DNA of 64,000 nucleotides from Syntrophotaleaceae bacterium (GCA_041390365.1 JAWKQB010000002.1:248001-312000); one strand, 5' to 3'. Numbered from the stretch's first letter, positions 45,324 to 54,804 are shown. Numbers and translations: made by a program. Notes: generated by a model not told the origin, from the letters alone.

Positions 45324-45647
45324 ATGTTTCAGCAAAAGGATCTTGAAATCGGTTTTTTCCGGTCATCCGGCCCTGGAGGTCAGAAAAAGAACAAGACGGA
45401 AACGGCGGTGCGTATCCGGCATCTGCCGACCGGCATCACGGTAACGGCCACTGAGTCCCGTTCCCGGAAAATGAATCTGGAGCGGGCCCTTGGTCGGCTG
45501 CGGGCCAGGCTGAAGGCTTTGCACAAAAAGCCGGTCCTGAGAATTTCCACCCGGCCAAGCCAGGCTTCCCGGGAACAGCGGCTGGCGGCCAAGCATCGCA
45601 GGGCGGATGTCAAACGAGGACGTCGCGGCGATATCTTGGATGAATAG
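45324..45647 (+). CDS. Class I release-factor-like protein (ArfB/YaeJ type)
   Basis: Protein of 107 residues. It carries the GGQ peptidyl-hydrolase motif in SSGPGGQKKNKTETAVR and a very basic C-terminal tail (KHRRADVKRGRRG), which resembles the rescue factors that release stalled ribosomes without a stop codon. No codon-recognition domain is present. ATG 45324 is preferred over 45273 because GGAGAACATCAG precedes it and homology begins there. Confidence 0.85.
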   Translation: MFQQKDLEIGFFRSSGPGGQKKNKTETAVRIRHLPTGITVTATESRSRKMNLERALGRLRARLKALHKKPVLRISTRPSQASREQRLAAKHRRADVKRGRRGDILDE

Positions 45648-45811
45648 CTGCCTGAGCTGTCCAAAAAAACAATGCATGGTACGGAAATTATTTAAAAAAC
45701 TGATAGGATGAAAGCCACATGATCCAAAAAATCGGAAGGCGGATAAATTGAAAGCCTTGCGAGGGATCGCTTCAAAAAACAGAAAGAAGTGCAACTGGAG
45801 ATACGAGTCGA

Positions 45812-47956
45812 ATGACCGGAACTTTTGTGGAAATTGCCGCTATCCTGGGTCTGGCGACAGTGATTGGGATCGTCGGGCAGAAACTGCGGCAGCCCTTGAT
45901 TATCATGTTTCTGGTGACGGGTATTCTGGCCGGTCCCTCGGTTTTCGGAATCATCCAGAGTTATGAGCAGATTGAGCTTCTGGCCCACATGGGCATAGCC
46001 CTCCTGCTGTTCATTGTTGGACTCAAACTCGATCTGCATCTGATTCGAACCACCGGACCTGTCGCTCTGGCGACCGGTCTCGGTCAGATCGTGTTTACTT
46101 CGCTGATCGGATTCGTCATCGCCGTGGTTGTCGGGATGTCATATCTGACCGCAGCCTATGTTTCGGTGGCTCTCACCTTTTCCAGCACCATCATCATCGT
46201 CAAGCTCCTGTCCGACAAAAAAGAGATCGACTCTCTCCATGGTCAGATTGCTCTCGGCTTTCTGATTGTTCAGGATATCGCCGCCATCCTGGCTCTGGTC
46301 GTTTTGACCACCTTTGGAACGACCGTTGCCGGGGAGGCACCCGGATATCTCTCCTTTCTGATCATCGGCGCCAAGGGCCTGGGATTGCTGGTTGTCGTCG
46401 CCCTGCTGATGAAATATGTCATCCCGTACCTGACCCAACGTCTTGCCCATTCGCTGGAGCTGTTGACTCTTTTCGCAATCGCATGGGCGGTTCTGCTCGG
46501 GGCCGGCAGTGATCTGTTGGGATTCAGCAAGGAGGTTGGGGCATTTCTGGCCGGCATCTCTCTGGCATCCACCACCTTCCGGGAATCCATAGGATCGCGC
46601 CTGACCACCCTGAGAGACTTTCTGCTGCTGTTTTTCTTTATCGACCTCGGATCGCGCCTGGAATGGTCGATGGTGGGCTCGCAGTTGGGTGCATCTCTGG
46701 TTTTTTCCATCTTTGTGCTCATCGGCAATCCGCTGATTGTCCTGATCATCATGGGATTGATGGGCTACCGCCGGCGCACCGGTTTTCTTGCCGGGCTGAC
46801 CGTGGCTCAAATCAGCGAGTTTTCGCTGATCGTGGCCGCCCTCGGATTAAGCATCGGCCATATTACGGAGGAGACGGTCGGGCTGATCACCCTGGTGGGA
46901 GTGGTGACCATTTTTCTGTCCACCTACATGATCCTCTATTCCGACCCGCTTTACCGTTTCCTGGCCGATCCTCTGAGGATCTTCGAAAGGCGCAATCCTT
47001 ATCGGGAAGCCGCCATCGATACCCCTCAGGGGACGGGAGCGGTCGATGTCCTCCTGATGGGACTGGGAAATTACGGCAGCGGACTGCTTGAACACCTCCT
47101 AAGGCGGGAAAAAAGGGTGGTCGGGTTCGACTTCGATCCAATGGCTCTGGAAAAATGGCGCAAGCGAGGCGTGCCGGTCATTTATGGAGACATGGCGGAC
47201 CCGGACATGCCCGAACACTTGCCGCTGAACCGGGCGCGGTGGGTCATCAGCACCGTGCGTTCCAAGGAGATGAACCTGGCGCTTATCCGCAATCTCGAGA
47301 AAGAGGGCTATGCCGGAAAAGTGGCTTTGACCGCGATCAACCGGCAGGAAGCCGCCGAATTCGAAAAGGCGGGTGCCCACCTGGTGTTTCTGCCTTTTCG
47401 AGACGCAACGGAACAGGCGGCCGACGCCCTCACCTATGCCATGGATTTTTTGCCGGAAGACATCGATTTGCCGATCTCGTTTCTCGAGGTGCGGATTCGG
47501 TCTGATGCATCGGCGGCCGGCAAGACCGTGCGCGAACTCCCTCTGTCGACATCCGGCGTATCGGTCCTTGCCGTCAGCCGGGGAGGCCGCGCCTATTATG
47601 AGCCGGATTCGGAATTCAGGATTTTTCCGGCCGACCGCCTGCTCCTCATGGGGCATCCGGCCGGGCTGAAAGAGGCGGAGCACATGCTCAATCAGCCTGA
47701 CAAGGAACAACAGGAAGATGCTGACCGGTTTGAAATAGCGGAAATCAAGGTGTCTGAAGGATCGGCGCTTTCAGGCAAATCCCTGGAAGAACTGCAGTTC
47801 CGGCAAAGATTTGGCGCCACCCTGGTCAGCATCGGGAGGGACAAGGAACAGGTGACGGCAATCAGTTCCGCTGAGCGTCTGCAGGGTGGTGATCGTCTGA
47901 TCGTGATTGGCAGATCAGGTGCCGTCAGGCAGTTGAAGGACCAGGCTCCCTTGTAA
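45812..47956 (+). CDS. Kef-type monovalent cation:proton antiporter (CPA2) with TrkA-N and TrkA-C domains
   Basis: Protein of 714 residues. Residues ~1-385 hold about 12 transmembrane helices of the CPA2 family (LLLFIVGLKLD, FLAGISLASTTFRE). A RCK/TrkA-N domain (~410-525) starts VLLMGLGNYGSGLLEHLL, a nucleotide-binding fold; two TrkA-C domains follow (~540-625 and ~645-714). It would be a K+ or Na+/H+ antiporter gated by nucleotide or ligand. It is followed by a universal stress protein gene, which supports a stress-linked ion role. Confidence 0.92.
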   Translation: MTGTFVEIAAILGLATVIGIVGQKLRQPLIIMFLVTGILAGPSVFGIIQSYEQIELLAHMGIALLLFIVGLKLDLHLIRTTGPVALATGLGQIVFTSLIGFVIAVVVGMSYLTAAYVSVALTFSSTIIIVKLLSDKKEIDSLHGQIALGFLIVQDIAAILALVVLTTFGTTVAGEAPGYLSFLIIGAKGLGLLVVVALLMKYVIPYLTQRLAHSLELLTLFAIAWAVLLGAGSDLLGFSKEVGAFLAGISLASTTFRESIGSRLTTLRDFLLLFFFIDLGSRLEWSMVGSQLGASLVFSIFVLIGNPLIVLIIMGLMGYRRRTGFLAGLTVAQISEFSLIVAALGLSIGHITEETVGLITLVGVVTIFLSTYMILYSDPLYRFLADPLRIFERRNPYREAAIDTPQGTGAVDVLLMGLGNYGSGLLEHLLRREKRVVGFDFDPMALEKWRKRGVPVIYGDMADPDMPEHLPLNRARWVISTVRSKEMNLALIRNLEKEGYAGKVALTAINRQEAAEFEKAGAHLVFLPFRDATEQAADALTYAMDFLPEDIDLPISFLEVRIRSDASAAGKTVRELPLSTSGVSVLAVSRGGRAYYEPDSEFRIFPADRLLLMGHPAGLKEAEHMLNQPDKEQQEDADRFEIAEIKVSEGSALSGKSLEELQFRQRFGATLVSIGRDKEQVTAISSAERLQGGDRLIVIGRSGAVRQLKDQAPL

Positions 47957-47986
47957 TGGCAACTGGAGTGAACGGGTGAGGTGAGC

Positions 47987-48973
47987 ATGAAACGTTTTAA
48001 AAACATCCTTTATGTAAACGAACCGACGGTCGGCCAGTCCTCGACTTTGGCCCGAGCATTTTCGCTGGCGGAACAGAATCAGGCCGATTTGACAATCCTG
48101 GATGTCATCCCACCCGGTTTTCTGGAGCGAATCGGTCTGTCTTCGGACGAAACGGTATCCGACGCGCGGCGGAAGGCCGTATTCGACGATCACCGGAAGG
48201 ATCTGGAATCCCTGGTTCAATCCTTCAGACATAGCCCTGTCCGCCTGGATGTCCTGGTGGGAAGAACCTTCCTGGAGGTGATTCGAACTGTTTTGAAGAA
48301 CGCCTGCGATCTGGTGATAAAACCGGCGGAAAACCCCACCTGGTCGCAAAGGCTGTTCGGAAGTGACGACCTGCATCTGCTGCGTAAATGCCCCTGTCCG
48401 ATCTGGCTCATGAAGTCACCGGAAAAGCCGGATTATAAAACCATCCTGGCGGCTGTGGATTTTGATCCGCTGAACCCTGTGGGCTCGGACCGGGACCTCA
48501 ACCGGGAAATCCTGGAACTGGCCTGCTCGCTCGCCCTTTCCAACTTTGCTTCCTTGCACCTGGTCCATGCGTGGGAACCTTTTGCGGAGAAAACAACACT
48601 GTCAAGGGCTGGCGGGTTGGGGGAGGATGTAGGGGGCTACGTTGAGAAGGAGCATGCCCAGCACAGGCAGGGGCTCTACAAGCTGGTTGCCGAGCTCCAG
48701 GGCTGGATCGGCAAAGAATCCTATGAATATCTTGCGCCCACCCTTCATCTGATCAAGGGATCACCAAAGAAAATGGTTGCGCAGGTGGCGGAAGAGCTGC
48801 AGGCGGATCTGGTGGTTATGGGAACGGTGGCGCGAACGGGGATATCGGGGCTGATCATCGGCAATACCGCAGAAGCCATCCTCGATCAGCTCCGATGCTC
48901 GGTCCTTGCCATTAAGCCGCCAGGTTTCCAGACGCCGGTCAGGGTCGATTCAGGAGCTGGAAAAGAACCGTAA
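47987..48973 (+). CDS. Universal stress protein with two Usp domains (UspE-like)
   Basis: Protein of 328 residues built of two tandem Usp folds. The second ends with the ATP-binding signature G-x2-G-x9-G pattern in VMGTVARTGISGLIIGNTAE. The first lacks a clear ATP loop. ATG 47987 is chosen for the GAGGTGAG site; GTG 47981 is possible. Placed 30 bp after the Kef antiporter gene in the same direction, it is likely co-transcribed. Confidence 0.9.
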   Translation: MKRFKNILYVNEPTVGQSSTLARAFSLAEQNQADLTILDVIPPGFLERIGLSSDETVSDARRKAVFDDHRKDLESLVQSFRHSPVRLDVLVGRTFLEVIRTVLKNACDLVIKPAENPTWSQRLFGSDDLHLLRKCPCPIWLMKSPEKPDYKTILAAVDFDPLNPVGSDRDLNREILELACSLALSNFASLHLVHAWEPFAEKTTLSRAGGLGEDVGGYVEKEHAQHRQGLYKLVAELQGWIGKESYEYLAPTLHLIKGSPKKMVAQVAEELQADLVVMGTVARTGISGLIIGNTAEAILDQLRCSVLAIKPPGFQTPVRVDSGAGKEP

Positions 48974-48996
48974 ATTGTCATGCCGGGGAGTGTGTG

Positions 48997-49482
48997 ATGA
49001 GCAACCAGAAAATCTTTTTCAAATTATCCTTCATCCTCTTAACTTTTACTTCTGTAATATTCCAATCGAATTTTCTCGCGGCTGCTGAGGTCTCCCTTTC
49101 CAAAGGTCAGACCGTTTATGTTCCGGTCTATTCCAATGTCATTGCCGGCCCCAGGAAAGTACCCGTGCATCTCTCCAACACGGTGATCATACGAAACACG
49201 GACATTCACAACGAGATCCAGATTTTGCAGGCGGATTACTATGATACCAAAGGTGAGCTGATCAAAAAATATTTTACCCAGCCGGTTAAACTTGCTCCCC
49301 TTCAAACAGAATATCTGTATCTTTCAGATCGGGACGAAAAGGGCGGGGTGGGCGCAAATTTCCTTATTCGCTGGAAGGCTGCCAGGGATGTTAACGTCCC
49401 TATCATCGAATGCGTGATGGTTGGGGGCCAGGTGCATGCCTTTGTCAGTCCCTCTCAGGTTATCGAGGAAGAGACGAAATAG
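48997..49482 (+). CDS. DUF3124 secreted protein
   Basis: Protein of 161 residues. A signal sequence (FFKLSFILLTFTSVIFQSNFL) leads to a single beta-rich DUF3124 domain with the family's SNTVIIRNTD, ADYYDTKGELIKKYF and GANFLIRWKA patterns. Function is unknown. It is the third gene of the Kef-Usp group, 23 bp after the stress protein gene. Confidence 0.85.
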   Translation: MSNQKIFFKLSFILLTFTSVIFQSNFLAAAEVSLSKGQTVYVPVYSNVIAGPRKVPVHLSNTVIIRNTDIHNEIQILQADYYDTKGELIKKYFTQPVKLAPLQTEYLYLSDRDEKGGVGANFLIRWKAARDVNVPIIECVMVGGQVHAFVSPSQVIEEETK

Positions 49483-49510
49483 AGCCATGTTTTCCTGAAT
49501 CATTCCGGTT

Positions 49511-50296
49511 TTATGATGACTCCATTTGCCGGTTTCTGATCTGAATCTTCCTGATCGTCAACCCAGCAGCGACAAGCAATAATAGCATTCCCGTCGGCAG
49601 CAGGGGGACCACCTTCAGGGCCGGCAGCAGCAGCGTCCCTGCCAGGAGTGCAAAAATCCAGACCAGGATCAGAGCTCGTGCGTAATTCCGAGGAGCGGTC
49701 GGAAGACCGGGGAACAGGTTCGCCCGTTCCAGGTCATCCCGGTTTTCCAGAGCGAACAGCCAGAAATGGGGGATCTGCCAGAGCAGCAGCAGTCCGCAAA
49801 GGAGAACCATCCGATAGTCTTCCGGACGTCCTCCGGCACTCAACCAGCCGATGGCCGGCGCCATGCTGCCACAGAGGGCCCCCGGCAGAAGAGCGAGGAA
49901 AGACCGTTTTTTCAGCGGGGTATAGAGGGCGTTATAGAAAAGAAGCGCCAGCAGACCCGCGACGGCCGCCTTCCTGTCCAGCAGCAGCAGAATGACTATT
50001 CCTCCGCTTCCTGCAATCAATCCCCAGATCAGCGCGACGAACCGATTCATGCGGCCGGAGGCCATAGGCCTCTGGCGGGTGCGCTCCATGAGGGCGTCGC
50101 TCTGTCGCTCCTGAAACTGGTTCAGGATCGAACCGGAGGCGGCCAGCAGGAAGACTCCCCATGCCAGCAGGGCCGCCCGGCTGGTCGGGAAGGCGCCGGG
50201 AGCGAGAACAAAGCCGGCCAGTGCCGCGCAGGTCACGGCGAGGGCAATGCGGACCCGGATCAACGGTGCCAGAGAGGTTGTGATGAAATTCCCCAT
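49511..50296 (-). CDS. ctaB: Protoheme IX farnesyltransferase (heme O synthase)
   Basis: Protein of 261 residues with UbiA-type prenyltransferase topology (about eight helices). The first aspartate motif region reads NQFQERQSDALMERTRQRPMASGRM. It makes heme O for the haem-copper oxidase encoded just upstream in the operon. At 261 residues it is shorter than many CtaB proteins (about 290-300), mostly in the N-terminus. It is the last gene of the operon. Confidence 0.88.
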   Translation of the reverse strand: MGNFITTSLAPLIRVRIALAVTCAALAGFVLAPGAFPTSRAALLAWGVFLLAASGSILNQFQERQSDALMERTRQRPMASGRMNRFVALIWGLIAGSGGIVILLLLDRKAAVAGLLALLFYNALYTPLKKRSFLALLPGALCGSMAPAIGWLSAGGRPEDYRMVLLCGLLLLWQIPHFWLFALENRDDLERANLFPGLPTAPRNYARALILVWIFALLAGTLLLPALKVVPLLPTGMLLLLVAAGLTIRKIQIRNRQMESS

Positions 50297-50304
50297 CGTA
50301 TTGC

Positions 50305-51237
50305 CTATGTTCCGTTACCGGTCTGTTCGGCCAGAAACTCGACCAGGGCATCCAGTTCCTCATCGGAAATCCGGCCCTGATAAGGTGGCATGACCGGAGG
50401 ATAGCCCTCCACCAGATCGGCTCCCGGCTCCAGAATCGAACGGCGGAGGTAGTCCCTGTCGACTGTCAGTTCCCGTTTCCGGCCGTCGGTGGTGACGGTG
50501 ACCGTGTGGCCGAACAGGCCCTTGAAAGTGGGGCCGATCATTTTCGTGCCGTCCAGGGAGTGACAGGCATTGCAGCCGTGGCGGGTCAACAGCTCCCTGC
50601 CGGGTTCCGCCTCGCCATCGGCCTCTTTCTCCGCCTTCTCCACCAGCCATCGGGAAAAACGTTCCTCGGGCAGGGCTTCCACAACGGTTATCATCGATGA
50701 ATGGGCCACCCCGCAGTATTCGGCACAGAAAAGATCGTAGGTGTCCGCTCTCGGCGCTTCAAACCAGACATAAGTGGTGAAACCCGGGAGGGCGTCTTTT
50801 TTTATCCGGAATGCCGGGATGTACAGACTGTGGACCACGTCCAGCGAGGTGATGGCGAGGCGTATGGGCCGCTTCGCCGGTACCACAAGCCGATTGCTGG
50901 TCTTCCCGTTTTCATAGGTAAAGGTCCAATCCCACTTGCGGGCCGTGACCTCGATATCCAGGGCATTTTCCGGCACGTTGAGCAGGGTCAGATAGCCGTT
51001 CCAGCCGTACCAGAACATGCCGAGCACGATCAGGGTCGGGATGGTCGTCCAGGTGATTTCCAGCCAGATGTTGTACCGCGGACTGGGCTCGGCGTGGGGG
51101 TGCCGGCGCCAATGGTAGCGAACGATAAAATAGATCATGGTCGCGGTGATGCCGATCAGCAGCAGCGCGGAGATGCCGAAGATATAAAGGAAAACCTGGT
51201 CGACGGTTTCGATGGTGCTGGGTATTTGGGGGTTCAC
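50305..51237 (-). CDS. coxB: Cytochrome c oxidase subunit II with fused cytochrome c (caa3 type)
   Basis: Protein of 310 residues. Two N-terminal helices, then the cupredoxin CuA domain with CAEYCGVAHSSM (CuA Cys, His, Met ligands) at about 180-192, then a C-terminal cytochrome c domain with CNACHS. The fusion defines a caa3-type oxidase that takes electrons directly from a heme c donor. It starts at GTG 51237 with GAGGGAAC upstream. A possible donor is the cytochrome of the alternative complex III operon. Confidence 0.95.
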   Translation of the reverse strand: MNPQIPSTIETVDQVFLYIFGISALLLIGITATMIYFIVRYHWRRHPHAEPSPRYNIWLEITWTTIPTLIVLGMFWYGWNGYLTLLNVPENALDIEVTARKWDWTFTYENGKTSNRLVVPAKRPIRLAITSLDVVHSLYIPAFRIKKDALPGFTTYVWFEAPRADTYDLFCAEYCGVAHSSMITVVEALPEERFSRWLVEKAEKEADGEAEPGRELLTRHGCNACHSLDGTKMIGPTFKGLFGHTVTVTTDGRKRELTVDRDYLRRSILEPGADLVEGYPPVMPPYQGRISDEELDALVEFLAEQTGNGT

Positions 51238-51246
51238 AATGTTCCC

Positions 51247-51534
51247 TCAACGGTAAAGGACATCGAAAAACGTTAGGCCGATAAAGATGGCCAGGGTAGC
51301 CACTACACCCAGGAAAAACATCTTGAACAGCAGGCTCTCGTATTTCAGGTGCATGAAATAGGCGCTGACCAGGGCCGCCTTGAGGGCGGCGATGCCGAGG
51401 GCCACCCAGATATTGAGGGGGCCGAAATCGAGCCTCGAGACGGTCACTGTGACAGCGGTCAATAACAGCAGCGCGATCCAGACGGCAATCAGGCCGCTGA
51501 ACCCGATGACATGCCGCTCCTGTCCTTCAGTCAT
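51247..51534 (-). CDS. coxD: Cytochrome c oxidase subunit IV-like membrane protein
   Basis: Protein of 95 residues with three transmembrane helices (IAVWIALLLLTAVTVTV; IWVALGIAALKAALVSAYFMHL; FLGVVATLAIFIGLTF). The MHLKYE motif after the second helix is typical of prokaryotic subunit IV. ATG 51534 has GGGGGAGTG upstream; longer frames run over the subunit III gene and are false. Confidence 0.88.
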   Translation of the reverse strand: MTEGQERHVIGFSGLIAVWIALLLLTAVTVTVSRLDFGPLNIWVALGIAALKAALVSAYFMHLKYESLLFKMFFLGVVATLAIFIGLTFFDVLYR

Positions 51535-51545
51535 GCACTCCCCCA

Positions 51546-52148
51546 TCAAAGCAGCAGATAGTACAAAGGAAAAATGAAAATCCAGACCAAATCCACCAGA
51601 TGCCAGTAAAGGGCGCAATTTTCCAGCACGATGCTGTTGTCCCGGCTCATGCGATTTTTCCAGAGCAGGCCCCAGCTCCAGATCAGAAGGGCTCCGCCGA
51701 CCACGACGTGGAGGCCGTGCAGTCCGGTGGTCAGATAATAAAGACCATAGAAGATGTTTTTGCCGTGTGACAGTTCCTGAAAAGGTTCGGTTCCCGGAAA
51801 CAGGCCGTGAGAATATTTGGCTCGCCATTCAAACCCCTTGTTGACCAGAAAAACCGCCGCCGCCACCACCGTAAATGTCAGAAGCCCCAGGCAGAGCCGG
51901 CGCCGGGCCAGCTGCAAAGCGGTCAGGGCCATGGCGGCGGTCAGACTGCTGGTAATCAGGATCAGAGTGTTCGCTGTTCCAAGAACCAGGTCAAGATCCT
52001 TGGCGGCCTGGACAAATTCCTCAGGATAGCGGCTCAGATTGACCGCGTACAGGATGAACAGCCCGCCGAACAGCAGCAGCTCCGAAAACAGGAACAGCCA
52101 CATCCCCATTCTGGCTCCGACAAGGTCACGATGGGCCACATCGTTCAT
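51546..52148 (-). CDS. coxC: Cytochrome c oxidase subunit III
   Basis: Protein of 200 residues with five transmembrane helices, the short bacterial form. Family marks include ARMGMWLFLFSELLLFGGLF at the start, LTTGLHGLHVVVGG mid-protein, and a C-terminal YWHLVDLVWIFIFPLYYLL. Its start overlaps the coxA stop by 4 bp (ATGA). Confidence 0.95.
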   Translation of the reverse strand: MNDVAHRDLVGARMGMWLFLFSELLLFGGLFILYAVNLSRYPEEFVQAAKDLDLVLGTANTLILITSSLTAAMALTALQLARRRLCLGLLTFTVVAAAVFLVNKGFEWRAKYSHGLFPGTEPFQELSHGKNIFYGLYYLTTGLHGLHVVVGGALLIWSWGLLWKNRMSRDNSIVLENCALYWHLVDLVWIFIFPLYYLLL

Positions 52149-53758
52149 GGACGCCCTGCCTTGTCGATTTCATATGGACCGTGGGTCACTACGGGAATTT
52201 TTTCAAAATTCTCCGTCGGGGGAGGCGAGGTGGTGAGCCATTCCAGTGTCGCCGCCCGCCAGGGGTTGTTGCCCACCAGGGGACCTTTACGCATGCCGCG
52301 GTACAAATTGAAGAACATCAACAGCAGGCCGGCTGCCAGAATCCAGGAGCCCACCGTCGAGATCGCATTGAGATTCTGGAATTCGGGCAGATAGTCGTAA
52401 TAGCGTCTCGGCATCCCCCTCAGACCCACGATTTTCATCGAAAAATAGAGAATGTTGAACCCGATGAACAGGAGTGCCCAGGCAACGGTGGCCACTTTGT
52501 GGTTATACATCCGGCCGTAGACCTTGGGCAGCCAGTAGTGCAGCGCGCCGAAAAAGGCGAAGCCGGTGCCGCCGAACATGGTGTAATGAAAATGCCCGAC
52601 CACGAAATGGGTGTCGTGAACATGAATGTTGGTGGCGGCGGAACCGAGGATCAGGCCGGTGAGCCCGCCGATGGAAAACAGGAACACGAAGGTCAGGGCA
52701 TGAAGCATCGGCGGCGCCAGCGAAATGGATCCCTTGTACAGCGTCGCCACCCAGTTGAAGACCTTGACCGCCGACGGTATGGCAACCACGAAGGTCAGCA
52801 GGGAAAAGACCAGGATCGCCGTGTCGCTCATGCCGCTGACGAACATGTGATGGCCCCAGACCAGGGAACCGGCGGCGGCGATGGCCAGGCTTGCGATGGC
52901 CACGGCCCAGTAGCCGAAGATCGGTTTGCGGGCAAAGACCGGCAGGATTTCCGATACGACCCCCATGCCCGGCAGGACCATGATGTAAACTGCCGGATGG
53001 GAGTAGATCCAGAACAGATGCTGGTACATGATTGGATCGCCGCCCCGTGCCGGATCGAACAACCCCAGGCCGATGATGCGCTCGACCAGAATCAGGACCA
53101 GGGTGATGCCGAGAATCGGGGTGGCCAGGATCTGCACCCAGGCGGTGGAGTACAGGGCCCAAAGGAACAGTGTCAGGCGGGACCAGCCGAGGCCCGGAGC
53201 TCGCAGGCGGTGAATGGTGGTGACGAAGTTGATGCCCGTGAGAATCGAGGAAAAGCCGATGATGAATACGGCGAAAACCGCCAGGGAGACGTTGGTCGGA
53301 GTTTCGGCACTGAAGGGCAGGTAGAAGGTCCATCCGGTGTCGGGCGGCCCGCTGCCGCTGAACAGGGAGGCGATGGCCAATCCCGCGCCGAGAATGTAGA
53401 GCCACCAGGAAAGGAGGTTCAGACGGGGAAACGCCACATCCCGGGCGCCGATCTGCAATGGCAGCATAAGGTTGCCGAAGGCTCCCGGTAGGCCGGGGAT
53501 GATGAACAGGAAGATCATGATCACCCCGTGCAGGGTGAAGATGACGTTGTAGGTCTGGGCCGTTACGATGGTGGGGCCGGGAGCGATCAGTTCCAGGCGC
53601 ATCAATACGCCGAGGGTGGCCCCCACCAGAAAGAAAGCGATGACCGAATAGAGGTAGAGAAGCCCGATCCGTTTATGATCGGTCGAGAAGATCCAGTCGA
53701 AAAGGGCCGGTTGCCGGCCTGAAGGGGCCAAAAACCCCTTGTTTGCGATCGTGCTCAT
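52145..53758 (-). CDS. coxA: Cytochrome c oxidase subunit I
   Basis: Protein of 537 residues; the catalytic subunit with heme a/a3-CuB. It has 12 helices. The CuB and heme ligands are visible: HGVIMIF (heme a His), HPAVYIMVLPG (CuB His with the cross-linked Tyr), WGHHMFVSGM (CuB His pair) and HFHYTMFGG (heme a3 and a His). It reduces oxygen and pumps protons. It follows the sco gene and precedes coxC in a non-standard order (I-III-IV-II). Confidence 0.97.
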   Translation of the reverse strand: MSTIANKGFLAPSGRQPALFDWIFSTDHKRIGLLYLYSVIAFFLVGATLGVLMRLELIAPGPTIVTAQTYNVIFTLHGVIMIFLFIIPGLPGAFGNLMLPLQIGARDVAFPRLNLLSWWLYILGAGLAIASLFSGSGPPDTGWTFYLPFSAETPTNVSLAVFAVFIIGFSSILTGINFVTTIHRLRAPGLGWSRLTLFLWALYSTAWVQILATPILGITLVLILVERIIGLGLFDPARGGDPIMYQHLFWIYSHPAVYIMVLPGMGVVSEILPVFARKPIFGYWAVAIASLAIAAAGSLVWGHHMFVSGMSDTAILVFSLLTFVVAIPSAVKVFNWVATLYKGSISLAPPMLHALTFVFLFSIGGLTGLILGSAATNIHVHDTHFVVGHFHYTMFGGTGFAFFGALHYWLPKVYGRMYNHKVATVAWALLFIGFNILYFSMKIVGLRGMPRRYYDYLPEFQNLNAISTVGSWILAAGLLLMFFNLYRGMRKGPLVGNNPWRAATLEWLTTSPPPTENFEKIPVVTHGPYEIDKAGRP

Positions 53759-53817
53759 AAAAATCCGTTCCTTGTTTGACGGGGTCGTCGACGATTCCAG
53801 CCCGGTTTACATCCGGG

Positions 53818-54804
53818 TCAAGTTTTTTTCCTTCCGCCCGCGACGAGAAACAGGAGAAAGCCGCCTGCGGTGAGCAGGACGACGATGGCGACGATGCGCA
53901 GGTAGTTGAAGACGTACTGCTTTTTCTCCGGATCAAAGCTGAAACAGAAGCTGGCCACCTTGCGGATGGTGGTCCCCACGCGCCCTTCGCCTGCTTCGGT
54001 TAGGGCCAGCGTCAGATCCATCGGCAGCATGTGGGTGCCGTGCAGGTAGCGGACGATCTTGCCGCTCTCCGATACGACGAAGATGGCTACGGGATGGATG
54101 AAATCATTCCCCTGGCGCTGGAAATGGTAACCGGCGGCATCGGTCAGGCTCCGGATCGCCTGCGGCTCTCCTGTCAAAAACCGCCAGGCGTCCAGCGGGT
54201 ATGCATCGTTCATAGCGGTCCGGTAGGTTTTTCGGGCCGCCCGGGCAGCCGCCGGAGTGTCCCGTTCATCAAAGCTGACGGAAAGAACCCGGTAGTCCTC
54301 CGCCGGTTTCAGTCTGACCTGCGGCAGGGTCCGGGCCAGGTCGGCCTGCAGGAAATTGCACACGTTGGGACAACTGTAATAGACCGGAGCGATGATGGTC
54401 GGACCGGTGATCAGATCGCGCAGAACGACCGGATTCCCCTCTTCATCGGTGAATGTCAGATCGAGAGGGATGCTCTCCCCCAGGCGTTCCTGCAAACCGA
54501 CTTTTGCGTCAGTTGTTGAATCGGGCACAGGATGTACGTGCTCCGCCTGCCCGGTAACCTGGCTGGAGTGGGCGGCGTCATGATCGGAATGATCGGAATG
54601 ATCGGAATGATCGGAATGATCGGAATGATCGGAATGATCGGAATGATCGGAATGATCGGAATGGGCATGCTTGGCCGCTTCTGGTCGGGTATTTTCTGCT
54701 GCCGCCTCAGCTATACCCGTCCGCAGCAGTAAGACGGTCATGAGAAGACCGGTCAGGCACAGAAGAAATGGCAGGCCCAATGATTTTGATTTTAGAAAGC
54801 TCAT
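53818..54804 (-). CDS. SCO1/SenC copper chaperone with His-Ser-Asp repeat and C-terminal anchor
   Basis: Protein of 328 residues. A signal/anchor helix (~12-32) is followed by a linker with a (His-Ser-Asp)9 tandem repeat, then the thioredoxin-like SCO domain with copper ligands CPNVC and a later His in DFIHPVAIFVV, then a C-terminal transmembrane helix (~300-320). It delivers copper to the oxidase CuA site. ATG 54804 is used; a GTG at 54843 is possible but gives an unlikely charged leader. It is the first gene of the caa3 operon. Confidence 0.92.
   Translation of the reverse strand: MSFLKSKSLGLPFLLCLTGLLMTVLLLRTGIAEAAAENTRPEAAKHAHSDHSDHSDHSDHSDHSDHSDHSDHSDHDAAHSSQVTGQAEHVHPVPDSTTDAKVGLQERLGESIPLDLTFTDEEGNPVVLRDLITGPTIIAPVYYSCPNVCNFLQADLARTLPQVRLKPAEDYRVLSVSFDERDTPAAARAARKTYRTAMNDAYPLDAWRFLTGEPQAIRSLTDAAGYHFQRQGNDFIHPVAIFVVSESGKIVRYLHGTHMLPMDLTLALTEAGEGRVGTTIRKVASFCFSFDPEKKQYVFNYLRIVAIVVLLTAGGFLLFLVAGGRKKT
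54582..54662. repeat. Nine tandem 9-bp repeats within the SCO gene
   Basis: The unit GATCGGAAT is repeated nine times without error. On the coding (minus) strand each unit encodes Ser-Asp-His. Unit length is a multiple of three, so copy-number change would alter repeat length without frameshift. Confidence 0.97.

Noticed and set aside
52181..53491. Long plus-strand reading frame opposite coxA
   Set aside because: It is a low-complexity, Gly/Glu/Arg-rich frame that mirrors a well-supported subunit I gene; no start signals or family features.
54532..54732. Plus-strand frame with Gly-Met-Ile repeats and minus-strand frame with Pro-Ile-Ile repeats
   Set aside because: Both are out-of-frame readings of the 9-bp repeat in the SCO gene.
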